A stretch of DNA of 26,295 bases from Nemertoderma westbladi (Eukaryota; Xenacoelomorpha; Nemertodermatida; Nemertodermatidae): contig JAUCBJ010001890.1 of NCBI GenBank assembly GCA_032718475.1, positions 1 to 26,295 on the forward strand, in the 5' to 3' direction. The position numbers and the translations under genes are program-made. Below are positions 18,065 to 26,295 of the stretch, one piece after another (within the stretch, counting starts at the first letter, position 1; the number at the start of each line of letters is the position of its first letter). The notes below the pieces were generated by a model. It did not search any database. It worked only from the letters and a program-made list of their open reading frames with translations, and was not told where the DNA came from.

Positions 18065-18145
18065 CTGCTGAACTTGCTCTCTTAATTCATAGTCAGCTAT
18101 ATCGCTAATGGACGTAGTGCAGTGATCGAGGCCTTCACTCGATAT
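18065..18145 (-). other. Probable 81-bp exon of the second HECT gene
   Basis: On the minus strand TTTGATGTTTCAG precedes an 81-bp (27-codon) open segment, and CAG|GTAAGC follows it. The peptide includes HCTTSISDIADYELREQVQQ. In G2E3-like HECT domains a 'sI.D..d.el...l..' segment follows the N-lobe glycine-rich part, which this resembles. Both splice sites are good, but phase does not match the exon upstream. Confidence 0.45.
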
Positions 18146-18277
18146 CTGAAACATCAAAGGACTGAAGGACGCGGACCTCTATGTAGAATAAAGTGACCGG
18201 GCATCATACCGGAAAGACTTACTTACATTGATTGAGGCCTAAACGAAATAATCAACAATTAAAAATAATATTTAAAT

Positions 18278-18330
18278 AATAAAATACTGGTACATTATCA
18301 GATAAGCTGATACTGTACCAGTATTTTATT
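18278..18330. repeat. 24-bp hairpin
   Basis: AATAAAATACTGGTACATTA continuing to TCAG (18278-18301) pairs with 18307-18330 across a 5-base loop, with one mismatch. Lies between two predicted HECT exons; perhaps a tiny inverted-repeat transposable element. Confidence 0.75.
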
Positions 18331-18364
18331 ACAAATATGCCTCAGTTACAATATATAAACTTAC

Positions 18365-18655
18365 TATTGCAGTCCAAATCAATCATTATATTAGTTTCAT
18401 CGCCGACAAACATTGCCGAATCACGGCTAACGCCAACAGAGTCCATTCCATTTCCATCTTCCTCATAAAAAAGAGAACGTTTAAACTATTCCAAATATTA
18501 AAATTTTTCCGGTTAAACGCTCTAAATCGTCCCTATTCACATTGATAATATTTGCTGAACCAGATTCGTCACAATTTTTAGAAATACATTGGATAATTTC
18601 AATTAGGCTTTAGTCGCGCTCCTCTCGCTCCGTAATAGTGCTTTTGAGACAAATA
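18365..18655 (-). pseudogene. Second HECT gene, probable exon at the start of the domain
   Basis: The minus strand encodes DVICLKSTITEREERD, a stop, then LIEIIQCISKNCDESGSAN and IINVNRDDLERLTGKI. After a one-base shift comes FYEEDGNGMDSVGVSRDSAM, and the segment ends at an excellent donor, AATA|GTAAGT (18365/18364). 'INV.R.dL' followed by 'F.gE.G.D.GG..RE' is how HECT domains begin; here the Gly-Gly reads Val-Gly. One stop and one frameshift indicate decay. The link to the exons at 14883-17506 is inferred from shared strand, order and family. Confidence 0.45.
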
Positions 18656-18657
18656 AC

Positions 18658-19010
18658 ATCATTTAAATCGACCAATAATTATACGTTGAAATAATTCACA
18701 GTCAGCTGATCGCATTTAATAAGACCAATAATTATACGTTGAAATAATTCACTGTCTTATTTAAAACTACCTATAATTATCGGTTGAAATATTTAAAAAT
18801 AAAGCAAAATAATTCAACAGAAAACAAGTTTTAAATCAACCTATAATATTAAGCAAAATAATGCATTTTTGAAACATTATTTAATTCGATCAATAATATC
18901 AAGCGAAATAATTAAGTTGAAAAAAATTATTTAAAACGACCAATAATATAAATCGAAATAATTCAGCATGACAAAAATCATTTAAAACAATCAATAATAT
19001 CACTCGTATT
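18658..19010. repeat. Degenerate 45-55 bp minisatellite
   Basis: About seven diverged units of the form CATTTAAAACGACCAATAAT followed by ATAAATCGAAATAATTCA. The first two units (18660-18755) are nearly identical over AGACCAATAATTATACGTTG or similar; later ones drift. No coding signal. Confidence 0.7.
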
Positions 19011-20446
19011 AGATTATTGAATATTGATACTAAATGTATCCATAATTAACATCCTTTTAGAGTGCGCTCCCAATACTCATTCCCATTCCTAGGCTATCAT
19101 AATAATAAAATATATAGCTAGCTAGCCATCTTAATTATAGAGCGAGCCAATTAATCTCCAAATTAACCCAACTTTATTTCCCAGACCAGCTGGTATTTTT
19201 TTTCAAACTGTGTTATATTATCCCTTTACATATCCTCCGTTTACTCTATTTTTCACTTATTCCACACCTACCTGGAATTTTGTCCAACTCTTTTCAGGAG
19301 CTCTCATGACATCTATTAAACCCTTGCATACCAAAATAAATAAACTCGTACTCTGCATCACCTTTACTCACTATCGCTCGTCCGCCTATCTTATCTATAA
19401 ACGACTAAACCTATGATGTATGAACTTCAAATAGGCACCTTTACTTTCGACATTCATACCTGCATCTCTGAACTCAAAATGTTTCCATAGGCGCCATTCA
19501 GGTCATATTAATTCCATAAGCTCAGTATCGCAAGGCAATTTTTCTGCCCTTCTTTTATTCATCTTCCCAACGTTTTCATTCACATCCACCTCAGTTGCAT
19601 TCCAAAAATCGAGACAATCCTTTCGTTCTTCCTACAAAAAAGTACTGATCACCCAATTATATTTTAATTGTATTTAATCAGGGCCAACTCGGGGTTTTAT
19701 TCCACCATGCACGATGAGCTAGCATTATTTGGTCTCAAATACATCTGCAAACGACGATTTTTTACTGTATGCAATGTGAATAATGATAATTATTGGGAGC
19801 CATCTAGCGTCGTAAATCAGAAATCGATATATTTTGTAGATCAAAATTACAAAATAATAGAAATACTATTATGCAGATTAGGGAAGACTTTCAAATCAAT
19901 TCAACTAATTGGGACATGCCGGTGAGGGTTTTTACTTACGTGACAATAAATATAATATAATCATTAATATAACTTTATTTTCAGAATTTTAATTTTTGTA
20001 ATCAGAATGTGTAATTACTTGAAAATTTCTAGCAGAATTTTTGTTTCGCACTTTTCAAGGAAAATATCGGTTTTTCAAAATAAATTAAATTTTCCATCCG
20101 TTATAACTTATCGACAATTTCAAAACTAAAAAAAACGACAAGACTTTATTTGATACTGAAAACGTTCACATCAGTTAACCCTGAAAAGCCCAAGGGGGGT
20201 TGAAATCCAACCCACTCTGTTGTTTTTTTTAGATTCTCTAGAGATGATCCATTAATGGAACTCCAAATTCCATGAAATTTCCTCAAATTTATCAGGAATC
20301 ATTATGAAAAAAACTAGAAGTTCACACGACCTGTAGTTTTCGAGATATAAGGAAGCTGTGACACCTATGTCAGCACTTTTCAGCACTGAAATTTCACATT
20401 TCAGTTTCTTTGGGGTAACTTCACTCTATGGTGAAATAAATCGTTA
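19011..20446. other. 1.4 kb without a recognisable gene
   Basis: AT-rich sequence with no family matched on either strand. An 85-codon frame at 19668-19925 (TTG start, no ATG at the first codon) contains KYICKRRFFTVCNVN and LLCRLGKTFKSIQLIGTCR. I do not recognise it and it may be chance. 20180-20400 has a more balanced composition and could be an unidentified repeat. Confidence 0.4.
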
Positions 20447-20560
20447 AAATTCGGATATTTTGAACACCAAACCCATTGAAAACAATTATGGGTAAAATTT
20501 CGTGTTAAAATTTGGAAATTTGAAAAAGTACCACAAGAGCACCAAAAGTGCAAGTAGTGT
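20447..20560 (+). repeat. Diverged direct repeat, left copy
   Basis: TATTTTGAACACCAAACCCA through AGCACCAAAAGTGCAAGTA resembles 21706-21813 (TATTTTGAGCGCTGAACCCA ... AGCACGAGAAGTGCAAGTA) at perhaps 70% identity. The two copies flank the LINE fragment. Confidence 0.6.
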
Positions 20561-20773
20561 GAAATTTCAAATTTTGAAATAGGATACAACTTCAATATCC
20601 TCACCCAAAATGAGGTTTTCGTATGTGCTGATTTCATTGGTGACAATTATAAGACGCTGTAGTTAGCCAAAGTGGCTCGAAAATGAAAAAATCCCCTACT
20701 AGAACTGTTCAAATATATAATTTTCAAATAAACTACTTGTTTCAGTTAACTTATATCCAATGCCGTATATATA

Positions 20774-21655
20774 TCGGAGACATGGTTAAAACGTTACCAT
20801 AGTGATAAGATTATAAGTATTAATGGATTTACAACATACCGCCGGGATCGCAAATCACGGAAGGGGGGTGGAGTAGTAACTTATGTGCCAGATGGAATAA
20901 ATAGTAAAATACGTCACGACATAAAATCATGTAATAGATTAGAATCCATATGGATTGAAATGGATGGATATTTAATTTGTACGCTATATAATCCCCCTAG
21001 GTCAAGAAATTTATTTTTTGATAACATATCGGAAGAGCTAGAACATGCATTAACATTAGAGCCAAATAAAAAAATCGTAATACAGGGAAGGGAGACTTTA
21101 ATATAAACATGTTAAAAGATAAACAAAATCCCAAAAAAAAAACTTGAAGATCTACTGAACTTATACTGTATATCACTCATAAATAATGACACCCCTACAA
21201 GAATAACAAAAACCACTGAAAGACTTATTGATTTAGTTTGTTCCAACATTGATGCCAAATTAATATCTAATTTTAGCGTACTGCCTTGTGAATTCTCTGA
21301 AGCATCGAAGAAAATTTTGCATTTAAATGTATAACACAAATTGAAGTCTTAGAAATAATAAATAAATTAAAAGATAACAAATCTAGTGGGCCATCAAATA
21401 TACCAATTAAAATTATAAAATTAATAGCAACAGATATCCTGGTACCACTGACATATATAATTAATCAAAGCTTGACCAAATCGATATTTCCAGATAAACT
21501 TAAATTAGTTAGTGTAACTCCAGTATACAAAAATGGTGATATTGATGATCCAATAAACTACAGACCGGTAGCAGTAACATCACCTTTAGCTAAGGTTTTC
21601 GAAAGAATAATTTTTAACCTAATATATACACACATAAATATACACAATTTTACAT
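20774..21655 (+). pseudogene. Jockey/CR1-type LINE fragment: endonuclease end and RT start
   Basis: The plus strand reads SETWLKRYHSDKIISINGF, YRRDRKSRKGGGVVTYVPDG, LESIWIEMDGYLICTLYNPP, IVIQG, then PTRITKTTERLIDLVCSN: the standard C-terminal two thirds of a LINE endonuclease. The RT entry follows: DNKSSGPSNIPIKIIKLIA, SIFPDKLKLVSVTPVYKNGD and NYRPVAVTSPLAKVFERIIF, ending at about 21655 before the catalytic Asp. There are shifts near 21100 and 21330. 'SETWL...GGGV..YV' is typical of Jockey/CR1/Rex lineages, so this is a different lineage from the RTE-like copies. A piece cut at both ends. Confidence 0.85.
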
Positions 21656-21705
21656 TTAACGTGATTAAAAGAAATAAAACTAAACTAAAACTAAACTATA
21701 TCAGT

Positions 21706-21813
21706 GATATTGGGTTATTTTGAGCGCTGAACCCATTTATAACAAGATTGTGTATAATTCGATGTCAAAATTCGGAATTTTTAAGAAGCACCATAATAGC
21801 ACGAGAAGTGCAA
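21706..21813 (+). repeat. Diverged direct repeat, right copy
   Basis: Partner of 20447-20560; see there. Confidence 0.6.
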
Positions 21814-22156
21814 GTACTAAAATGCGAAAAAATTGATTTCGCAATTGCGGAAATACTTGAATTGCAGTGAAAAAATAGACAACGGATTTGGAATCAGCGT
21901 GGTTGTATTGTATACAAAAGTGTATTTGCATGTAAATACTTAGATTTTTCGAAAAATTTTCAAAAATATGCATGCAATGAAATTTTTTAGCACCACGAAA
22001 TGTGCTAATTAGTGTCAATGCGACAAATTTTTCAGGAATTTTCTTCAGATACATTTTTGTAATATGATTGTGTACGTTTTGGCCAATTTTCAAAAAACAT
22101 TCTAACATATAGAGCCGTGAGTAGTAATGGTTACCCCTCTTTGGCGACAGTTTGGT
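21814..22156. other. Unassigned AT-rich stretch
   Basis: No gene recognised. Contains repeated GAAAAATTTT-type words; may be a further part of the repeat family at 21706. Confidence 0.35.
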
Positions 22157-22299
22157 CCTACTTCACACCTTGGGTGTTAAGTAGGTCATTAATTAATTAA
22201 ACAATTAATTAATTGGTCGATTAAACAATTAATTAATTGTTTAATCAATCGATTCGTATCAAATAATGTTGCCAAAGGCAATTTAATTTGATACAAATC
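22157..22299. repeat. Cluster of three hairpins/palindromes
   Basis: (1) CCTACTTCACACC pairs with GGTGTTAAGTAGG (22157-22185), 12 of 13 bp, 3-base loop. (2) A perfect 28-bp palindrome at 22219-22246 (GATTAAACAATTAA and its inverse), preceded by further TTAATTAATT repeats from 22189. (3) 22251-22273 pairs with 22277-22299, 19 of 23 bp, 3-base loop. No gene lies here. Confidence 0.75.
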
Positions 22300-22559
22300 A
22301 ATCAGATAGGGGGACGCGAGATGAATAAATTGTACTATAACAAACGAAATATACAATACAATATACAATACATTTGTATTATTTTTGCCGTACAATAAAA
22401 TGATAGAATTAAATATAAAGACGCAATCGAGGCCCAAAACATAAATATACCCTTTCACCAAAATAAAGTGGCCCCAGTTTAGCCCCGAGTCATCCCTCAA
22501 TAATCTATGGCTGCTCGGGCTCTTATTAACCGTATAGCATGACTAACCCAATCATCAAT

Positions 22560-22589
22560 GCGTGAATGGGGCCTGCGTGAATGGGGCTT
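22560..22589 (+). repeat. 14-bp tandem duplication
   Basis: GCGTGAATGGGGCC is followed by TGCGTGAATGGGGCTT. A short direct repeat about 150 bp upstream of the TATA box. Confidence 0.6.
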
Positions 22590-22715
22590 GCGATAGAGCT
22601 TAAATTATTCATACCCACAGCTTCGTTATTATATCAATTCATCCAAGAAATTAGAATAAACATCTGGTATGGCAATAGATTATTCTTCTTTCACAACTCC
22701 ATTCTAACCTCCCTC

Positions 22716-22751
22716 TATAAAAGCCCCCAGTCACCGCATTCCCATTCATTC
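22716..22751 (+). promoter_or_regulatory. RNA polymerase II core promoter (TATA box and initiator)
   Basis: TATAAAAG at 22716-22723 and TCATTC at 22746-22751. The initiator A (22748) is 32 bp from the first T of the TATA box, which is the canonical distance, and TCATTC fits the TCAKTY initiator. This gives a leader of about 115 nt before the ATG at 22863. Predicted from sequence only. Confidence 0.6.
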
Positions 22752-22862
22752 TCTAATTTTTATTTTTAAAAGTTTTATTTATTTTCATAAAAGTTTTATT
22801 TATTTAAAATTATGTAAAATCATTTATCGAAAACTCATAATATCAATTGACATTGCTATATA

Positions 22863-23831
22863 ATGCCTAGTTATGAAAAATGTTTGGTTTGTAATAAAGA
22901 AATGAGACAAGACAATCTATCTCGTCACATGGAAAGACATAGAAAGGATAAACTAATGGATCCATTACCAAAGAAATTTAAAAAATCCGAAGATATTTTT
23001 AGTGAAGATGAAAAGAAAAAGAGAGTTGAGCGTGATATATTAAAGATAAAACAGACAACGGAAAATAAATTTCATAAAGTTATGAATATTTTGAAAAGGA
23101 TACAAAAACAGTTACCCCTAGAAAATGATGAAAATTTGAGTGAGGAAAGTGAAGAAGAAGAGGACGATGAGATGGAGAATGAAAATAGTGAGGGTCAGGA
23201 TGAAGTTGAAGAGAGTGAGGTTGAGAACGAAGTGAGTGAAGGTCAGGAAGATGACGAAGAAAGTGAAGGTCAGGAAGAGGGTGAAGATAGCGAAGGTCAG
23301 GAAGAGAATGAAGAAAGCGAAGGTCAGGAAGACGATGAAGAAAGTGAAGGCGGGGAAGAGGATGACGAAAGTGAAGGTCAGAAAGAGGATGAAGAAAGTG
23401 AAGGTCATGAAGAGGACGAAGAAAGTGAAGGTCAGGAAAGTGAAGAAGATGATGAAAATGATAATAATAAGGAAATATTGAGACAATTACTTGGAAATAA
23501 GAATAAATTGCGGAAAATTATTAAACATTTAGAAGAGAATGATGAAAATAAAGAAGAGATATTGAGACAAATATTAGGAAACAAAAATCAAATACGGAAA
23601 TTTATTAAACAAATGGAAGAAAATGAGGAAAATAGAGAAGAGATATTAAGACAGGTTCTGGGAAATAAAAGTAAATTACTGAAAATGAATGAACAATTGA
23701 ATGAAATTAAGAAACAGTTGGTTAATGAGGAAGATGAAATTAAAGAAAATCAACCAGCTTTTACTTATTTTCGAAGACCTATAACATCAAACTCTCGTAC
23801 AGTATTTGCTCGCGCAGGACGACGCTATTGA
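22863..23831 (+). CDS. Intronless gene: C2H2 finger, acidic repeat, coiled-coil repeat protein (322 aa)
   Basis: An uninterrupted ATG-to-TGA frame behind a good core promoter. Residues 8-27 form a C2H2 finger (C-x2-C-x11-H-x3-H: CLVCNKEMRQDNLSRHMERH). A basic stretch (PKKFKK) near 36-41 could be a nuclear signal. Residues about 93-200 are an acidic low-complexity region with a degenerate decamer, ESEGQEEDEE. Residues about 203-300 contain three repeats of 28-30 residues (EEILRQxLGNKxxLRKxIKQ then MEENEEN), probably coiled coil. The C-terminus is short and basic (RTVFARAGRRY). I do not recognise the family. The layout suggests a nuclear chromatin-type protein or a gene of a large DNA transposon or virus-like element; neither is shown. 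Confidence 0.7.
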   Translation: MPSYEKCLVCNKEMRQDNLSRHMERHRKDKLMDPLPKKFKKSEDIFSEDEKKKRVERDILKIKQTTENKFHKVMNILKRIQKQLPLENDENLSEESEEEEDDEMENENSEGQDEVEESEVENEVSEGQEDDEESEGQEEGEDSEGQEENEESEGQEDDEESEGGEEDDESEGQKEDEESEGHEEDEESEGQESEEDDENDNNKEILRQLLGNKNKLRKIIKHLEENDENKEEILRQILGNKNQIRKFIKQMEENEENREEILRQVLGNKSKLLKMNEQLNEIKKQLVNEEDEIKENQPAFTYFRRPITSNSRTVFARAGRRY

Positions 23832-23860
23832 CATTTGTTTGTTTGAGTTCCTTTCATAAT

Positions 23861-23995
23861 AGTATTAGGACTATTTATCCATAACATTTATATTAGTATT
23901 AGGATTATTTATCCCTAATTATTATATTAGTATTATAAATGTATTTGCCAACAATATTTATTACTATTAGGTCTATTTATTCAAGAAATTATATG
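23861..23995 (+). repeat. Imperfect 37-bp repeats in the 3' flank
   Basis: TAGTATTAGGACTATTTATC recurs about three to four times with drift (also TTATTACTATTAGGTCTATT). No AATAAA polyadenylation signal is obvious downstream of the stop codon. Confidence 0.6.
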
Positions 23996-24203
23996 TTTTT
24001 ATAATATATTTTGGAAAATTAGTCGACTAAGTCATAATTTTTAAAACTTTAAATAAGGGTGGAGTTATTTTATAAAGTTAAGAAGAGTGAATCAATGGAG
24101 GCAACATGAAGTCTAATCTCTTGACATTTACTCGTAAGACCGCACATTAACTCCCAAGGTTGCATACTATCACTATAGCTGGGAGAGTCAAAGCTAGTAT
24201 ACA

Positions 24204-26295
24204 GAAGTGAGGGAAGTGAGGGAAGTGAGGGAAGTGAGGGAAGTGAGGGAAGTGAGGGAAGTGAGGGAAGTGAGGGAAGTGAGGGAAGTGAGGGAAGTGA
24301 GGGAAGTGAGGGAAGTGAGGGAAGTGAGGGAAGTGAGGGAAGTGAGGGAAGTGAGGGAAGTGAGGGAAGTGAGGGAAGTGAGGGAAGTGAGGGAAGTGAG
24401 GGAAGTGAGGGAAGTGAGGGAAGTGAGGGAAGTGAGGGAAGTGAGGGAAGTGAGGGAAGTGAGGGAAGTGAGGGAGGAGTGAGGGAAGTGAGGGAAGTGA
24501 GGGAAGTGAGGGAAGTGAGGGAAGTGAGGGAAGTGAGGGAAGTGAGGGAAGTGAGGGAAGTGAGGGAAGTGAGGGAAGTGAGGGAAATGAGGGAAGTGAG
24601 GGAAGTGAGGGAAGTGAGGGAGTGAGTGAGGGAAGTGAGGGAAGTGAGGGAAGTGAGGGAAGTGAGGGAAGTGAGGGAAGTGAGGGAAGTGAGGGAAGTG
24701 AGGGAAGTGAGGCAGTGAGGGAAGTGAGGGAAGTGAGGGAAGTGAGGGAGTGAGTGAGGGAAGTGAGGGAGTGAGTGAGGGAAGTGAGGGAAGTGAGGGA
24801 AGTGAGGGAAGTGAGGGAAGTGAGGGAAGTGAGGGAAGTGAGGGAAGTGAGGGAAGTGAGGGAAGTGAGGGAAGTGAGGGAAGTGAGGGAAGTGAGGGAA
24901 GTGAGGGAAGTGAGGCAGTGAGGGAAGTGAGGGAAGTGAGGCAGTGAGGGAAGTGAGGGAAGTGAGGGAGTGAGGGAAGTGAGGGAAGTGAGGGAAGTGA
25001 GGGAAGTGAGGGAAGTGAGGGAAGTGAGGGAAGTGAGGGAAGTGAGGGAGTGAGTGAGGGAAGTGAGGGAGTGAGTGAGGGAAGTGAGGGAAGTGAGGGA
25101 GTGAGTGAGGGAAGTGAGGGAAGTGAGGGAAGTGAGGGAAGTGAGGGAAGTGAGGGAAGTGAGGGAAATGAGGGAAGTGAGGGAAGTGAGGGAAGTGAGG
25201 GAAGTGAGGGAAGTGAGGGAAGTGAGGGAAGTGAGGGAAGTGAGGGAGTGAGTGAGGGAAGTGAGGGAAGTGAGGGAAGTGAGGGAAATGAGGGAAGTGA
25301 GGGAAGTGAGGGAAGTGAGGGAGTGAGTGAGGGAAGTGAGGGAAGTGAGGGAAGTGAGGGAAGTGAGGGAAGTGAGGGAAGTGAGGGAAGTGAGGGAGTG
25401 AGTGAGGGAAGTGAGGGAAGTGAGGGAAGTGAGGGAAGTGAGGGAGTGAGTGAGGGAAGTGAGGGAGTGAGTGAGGGAGTGAGTGAGGGAAGTGAGGGAA
25501 GTGAGGGAAGTGAGGGAAGTGAGGGAAGTGAGGGAAGTGAGGGAAGTGAGGGAAGTGAGGGAAATGAGGGAAGTGAGGGAAGTGAGGGAAGTGAGGGAAG
25601 TGAGGGAAGTGAGGGAAGTGAGGTAAGTGAGGGAAGTGAGGGAAGTGAGGGAAGTGAGGGAAGTGAGGGAAGTGAGGGAGTGAGTGAGGGAAGTGAGGGA
25701 AGTGAGGGAAGTGAGGGAAGTGAGGGAAGTGAGGGAAGTGAGGGAAGTGAGGGAAGTGAGGGAGTGAGTGAGGGAAGTGAGGGAAGTGAGGGAGTGAGTG
25801 AGGGAAGTGAGGGAAGTGAGGGAAGTGAGGGAAGTGAGGGAGTGAGTGAGGGAGTGAGTGAGGGAGTGAGTGAGGGAAGTGAGGGAAGTGAGGGAAGTGA
25901 GGGAAGTGAGGGAGTGAGTGAGGGAAGTGAGGGAAGTGAGGGAAGTGAGGGAAGTGAGGGAAGTGAGGGAAGTGAGGGAAGTGAGGGAAGTGAGGGAAGT
26001 GAGGGAAGTGAGGGAAGTGAGGGAAGTGAGGGAAGTGAGGGAAGTGAGGGAGTGAGTGAGGGAAGTGAGGGAAGTGAGGGAGTGAGTGAGGGAAGTGAGG
26101 GAAGTGAGGGAGTGAGTGAGGGAAGTGAGGGAAGTGAGGGAAGTGAGGGAAGTGAGGGAAGTGAGGGAAGTGAGGGAAGTGAGGGAGTGAGTGAGGGAAG
26201 TGAGGGAAGTGAGGGAGTGAGTGAGGGAAGTGAGGGAAGTGAGGGAAGTGAGGGAGTGAGTGAGGGAAGTGAGGGAAGTGAGGGAAGTGAGGGAG
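24204..26295 (+). repeat. GGGAAGTGA 9-bp minisatellite, runs off the window
   Basis: More than 2.09 kb of GGGAAGTGA units, nearly free of C on this strand. It is homogeneous to about 24471. Variants then appear: a 12-bp unit GGGAGTGAGTGA (first near 24618 and increasingly frequent to the right), GGGAAATGA, an 8-bp GGCAGTGA (near 24711, 24913, 24940) and GGTAAGTGA (25622). The frames for EGS and REV repeats here are translation of the array, and all three minus-strand frames of the basic unit also lack stops, so they carry no evidence of a gene. Confidence 0.97.

Noticed and set aside
19668-19925. 85-codon open frame as a gene
   Set aside because: Starts with TTG, no recognised motif, in AT-rich DNA with no promoter or splice signal; kept only as a remark in the spacer entry.
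23118-23486. Minus-strand and alternate-frame ORFs across the acidic gene
   Set aside because: They are shadows of the purine-rich coding repeat of the 22863-23831 gene, giving low-complexity Phe/Ile/Leu or Lys/Met strings.
24207-24947. Open frames encoding REV and SEG repeats
   Set aside because: Produced by the 9-bp minisatellite; no promoter or non-repeat coding part attached.
24204-26295. Subtelomeric or telomeric G-rich repeat
   Set aside because: The 9-bp unit GGGAAGTGA is not a known telomere unit and contains 12-bp and 8-bp variants typical of an interstitial minisatellite.
1-26295. rRNA, tRNA or bacterial regulatory elements
   Set aside because: No tRNA-like cloverleaf with A/B boxes, rRNA core sequence, or bacterial promoter/RBS pattern was found by eye.

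Overview
This is eukaryotic, almost certainly invertebrate metazoan, DNA. It is AT-rich and has low coding density. It is packed with decayed transposons: four non-LTR retrotransposon fragments of several lineages, a hAT transposase, a pogo-like DDE transposase, an rve-type integrase gene, long inverted-repeat elements and a large minisatellite. I see no bacterial operon, Shine-Dalgarno pattern, rRNA, tRNA or CRISPR. The species cannot be named from the sequence; HECT and integrase genes of these kinds are, from memory, multicopy in cnidarians, fish and other aquatic animals.

Layout. 1-1900: a pogo-like transposase gene interrupted by an element with TCGCGA tandem arrays, its catalytic half now inverted relative to its C-terminal half. 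2423-6480: an old LINE fragment split by a 3.4 kb element (2934-6329). That element has very long terminal inverted repeats built of ACGCGT-cored tandem repeats, and its only cargo is a frameshifted HECT-type ubiquitin ligase gene. 6590-8150: hairpins, inverted repeats and minisatellites. 8179-10092: an RTE-like LINE reverse transcriptase frame that is still open for about 637 codons. 10180-12000: a CR1-like LINE 3' part and a hAT transposase relic, both minus strand. 12511-14717: an integrase-core gene split by a second inverted-array element (TATCGAG repeats, 8-bp target duplication). 14883-18655: scattered minus-strand exons of a second, unrelated HECT gene, whose last exon lacks the catalytic cysteine, with an RTE-like LINE lying between two exons. 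18658-22860: minisatellite, unassigned AT-rich DNA, a LINE fragment and a hairpin cluster. 22716-23831: the one undamaged-looking gene, with a TATA box, an initiator and an intronless 322-codon frame for a C2H2-finger, acidic, coiled-coil protein. 24204-26295: a 9-bp GGGAAGTGA minisatellite that runs off the window.

The unifying theme is a class of fold-back-like elements whose terminal arms are tandem arrays centred on CG-containing six-base cores (TCGCGA, ACGCGT, TATCGA). Three insertions are visible, each inside another mobile-element gene, and for each the pre-insertion sequence can be inferred from the reading frame or from a second copy in the window. One of them carries a HECT ligase gene and no transposase that I can see. 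This is the best candidate here for an undescribed system.
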